Shown here one piece after another: positions 61,859 to 64,000 of a stretch of DNA of 64,000 nucleotides (its first letter is position 1; every line of letters begins with the position of its first letter). Location: assembly GCF_029962835.1 (NCBI RefSeq), contig NC_080584.1, forward strand, positions 78,892,862 through 78,956,861, written 5' to 3'. The translations under genes were made by a program, and so were the position numbers. The notes under the pieces were generated by a model. That model was not told the origin of the DNA and ran no database searches. It saw nothing but the letters and a program-made list of their open reading frames with translations. The stretch is from Magnolia sinica. Lineage: Eukaryota > Streptophyta > Magnoliopsida > Magnoliales > Magnoliaceae.

Positions 61859-63214
61859 ATGTCAAATTTTGATAGCCATTCAGTCATTAGGCCTCCACCA
61901 TTTGATGGCTCCAACTATGCCTATTGGAAAGCCAGGATGAGGATTTTCCTCACATCAATGGATAAGAGCATGTAGCAAGCCACAATGACTGAATGGACCC
62001 CTCCTACCATGGAAGTAACTGGTGTCGATGGTTCAAAATCAATAAAAATTTCACCTTATTTATCTTGGACCACACTTCAGAGAAGTGAGAGTAGTGCCAA
62101 TGCAAAAGCACTAAACGCAATCACTTGCGCACTATTACCAAATGAATTCAAAAGAATTATATCCTACGATACTGTAAAGCAAGCTTGGGATATATTAGAA
62201 ATGACACACGAGGGTACATCAATTGTCAAAAAATCTAAAGTCCAACTCCTCACAACCAAATTTGAAGAAATTCATATAGAGGAAAATGAAATGTTTATAG
62301 ACTTTTATACAAGAGTAAATGACATTGTGAACTCTAAGTGGGGTATTGGCGACAAAATCCCAGAAAGCAAAGTATGTGCAAAGATACTACACTTACTTCC
62401 TGAACGGTTCAACTTTAAGGTAACCGCGATCCAGGAACTTCATGATACGGACAATATGAGGGTAGAAGAACTAGTTGGTTCTTTACAAACCTATGAGTTA
62501 AACTTTAAAGCTCCTAAAGGAAAATCTATCACTCTTAAATCTTCTAAATGTATTTCTCAAGAAAACTCTGAAGATGATATGGCTCTTTTAGCAAAAAAGT
62601 TTTACAAGATTTTCAAAAATAAAAAGAGGGTAGACTTTTAAAAATCAAATGATAAGAGAAGATCTAAATCTAAAACTAAAACTTGAAAATCTTTGAAAGA
62701 TAGTCAATGTTACAACTGCCAAGAATATGAGAATTTAGCAAACAAATGTCCTTAAAAGGACAAATCTAAAAAGAAAGGATTGTTGGCTACTTGGGATGAA
62801 TCTTCTGGCACTGAAGCCTCTTCTGAATCAGAAGATTCTGAAATTGAGTCGGACAATGAAGTTAAAGACCTTATGACTCTAGCCAAGTTCACTTTTTCAG
62901 ATCATGATGATTCAACTAGTAAAGAAAATCTGAATAGTGATCATGAAAATGAAGAAGATCTTCAAGATGCTTACAATGCCCTATACAAGGAAAGTTGTAA
63001 AATTGTCGTAAAACTGAAACTTCAAAAAGAAAAGTTTTTAAAACTCAAAGAAAATTTTGATTCACTTGTTTTAGAAAAATCTCCTATTTCAGATTGTTTT
63101 GAAAAGATAAAAAGTGATTTAGAATTCAAAACCTCCCAGATTAAAAGTCTTAAATCTGAAAATGATAAACTTAACCTTGAAAGCTCTTCACTTTTGAGTT
63201 TAAAGGATACATGA
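61859..63214 (+). pseudogene. Copia D gag, one frame with four internal stops
   Basis: A single frame of 451 codons starting MSNFDSHSVIRPPPFDGSNY, the SIRE-lineage opening (DUF4219-type, then UBN2 gag region with AWDILEMTHEGT). Internal stops are TAG 61973, TAA 62639, TGA 62684 and TAA 62753. The zinc knuckle at 62708-62749 reads CYNCQEYENLANKC, with the histidine replaced by asparagine. The C-terminal part (62780-63214) is acidic, then coiled-coil-like and rich in lysine, glutamate and leucine. There are no frameshifts, so decay is by point mutation. Would form the particle coat; now not expressible as one protein. Confidence 0.9.
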
Positions 63215-64000
63215 GGTATGCCCAAGGATATCCAAAGTTTGAAAAACTTTTATCTGGATCTAGAAAATGTGGCGATAGATCCGGGTTGGGCTATGATAAG
63301 AGCAGACCTTCTAAACAAAAGAATACACCTCCTAAGTTTGTAAGAGGAGCAACCTCAAACTCAAAAGGGAAAAGTATTAATTAAAGTTTTTCTAAAAATG
63401 TTAAATCTTTTCAAAAACCTAAAAGCAACTATGTCCACTATAAAAATCAAAACCAAAACCCTTTAGCAGAAAAAATAGTTGATTTTCTTAAGGAGCTCTT
63501 AAAATCTAACTAAGTGGGTCATTCTTACAATTACAAAAATAAAAAGACCAACTATACTCATAAACCCAAAATAGTTATGAAATTAATGGGTTCCTAAGGA
63601 TACCTGCTTGGTTGCCCACACCGCTTTCAAAGCAACAAGTCATTCGAAGTGGTACCTTAATAGCGGGTACTCCAGACATATGATAGGCGGCAATGCTTTA
63701 TTCACCGACCTTAAAGATATGACTGATGGATCTGTCACAATTGGTGATGGTAGCAACTGCAAAATTATTGGCCAAGGTACGGTTCAACTCTATAACCGCC
63801 CCTTATTTAAGAATGTTTTATATATTGAGAGACTAAAACATAACCTGTTAAGCATATCTCAAATATGCGATAACAATCATAGTGTGAAATTTTCTAATAA
63901 AGGTTGTGAAATTATAAACAAAAAGGGTTCTGTAATATTAACTGGTCGCAGAACTTCCGAAAACTGCTACATTGTATGCGATGGCAGCTCATCTAATCAA
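63215..64000 (+). pseudogene. Copia D protease region, runs off window
   Basis: After degraded gag-pol linker sequence with stops, the protease domain reads WYLNSGYSRHM (63649-63681). The lineage has Asp at the Asn position, so the catalytic aspartate is missing. It continues with IGDGSNCKIIGQGT and NVLYIERLKHNLLSISQ. Integrase and RT should follow beyond 64000. Confidence 0.88.

Overview
This window is nuclear DNA from a flowering plant, and nearly all of it is transposable elements. The evidence is plant Ty1/copia retrotransposons, a plant-specific G-type lectin receptor kinase, and hundreds of copies of the word GTGGGGCCCACC, which marks a MITE family. A woody or magnoliid genome is my guess from the repeat style only; nothing here fixes the species. 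No bacterial operon, tRNA, rRNA or CRISPR array is visible.

Layout. Positions 1-1312 hold no gene. Positions 1313-19778 and 22292-40580 are two tandem copies of one ~18.5 kb segment. Each copy carries, in order: a copia LTR remnant, a short tandem repeat, MITEs, a decayed copia element sitting inside a MITE (A at 4985-10461, B at 26088-31542), more MITEs, and a minus-strand receptor kinase gene. The kinase in copy 1 (15852-18323) is an intact single-exon ORF of 823 aa. The kinase in copy 2 (36678-39146) is broken by two 2-bp changes in GA tracts. Between the copies (20200-21720) lies an older, diverged third copy of the segment's left part, plus scraps of copia integrase and RNase H.

From 40581 a third copia element (C) begins. 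It is split at 42006-53590 by an 11.6 kb non-coding insertion built as A-B-A'-B', where the primed blocks are inverted copies. That insertion contains 35-bp tandem arrays and is bounded by a near-perfect 5-bp target duplication. Element C resumes at 53591 and is cut off at the start of its reverse transcriptase (~55113). Then come MITE remnants, a (TA)n tract, a non-autonomous hAT element with a perfect 8-bp target duplication (57465-59674), and the 5' LTR, gag and start of protease of a SIRE/Maximus-type copia (D), which runs off the window.

The only gene likely to serve the plant is the receptor kinase, a plasma-membrane sensor. The most notable patterns are: (i) four different copia LTR families all have a cluster of short TCGA-type palindromes just upstream of the TATA box; (ii) the A-B-A'-B' foldback insertion; (iii) an ~820 bp stretch of the kinase coding region with no visible difference between paralogs whose flanks differ by several percent, suggesting gene conversion; (iv) filled and empty MITE sites between the two segment copies. 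All comparisons were made by eye, so percentages and outer boundaries are approximate.
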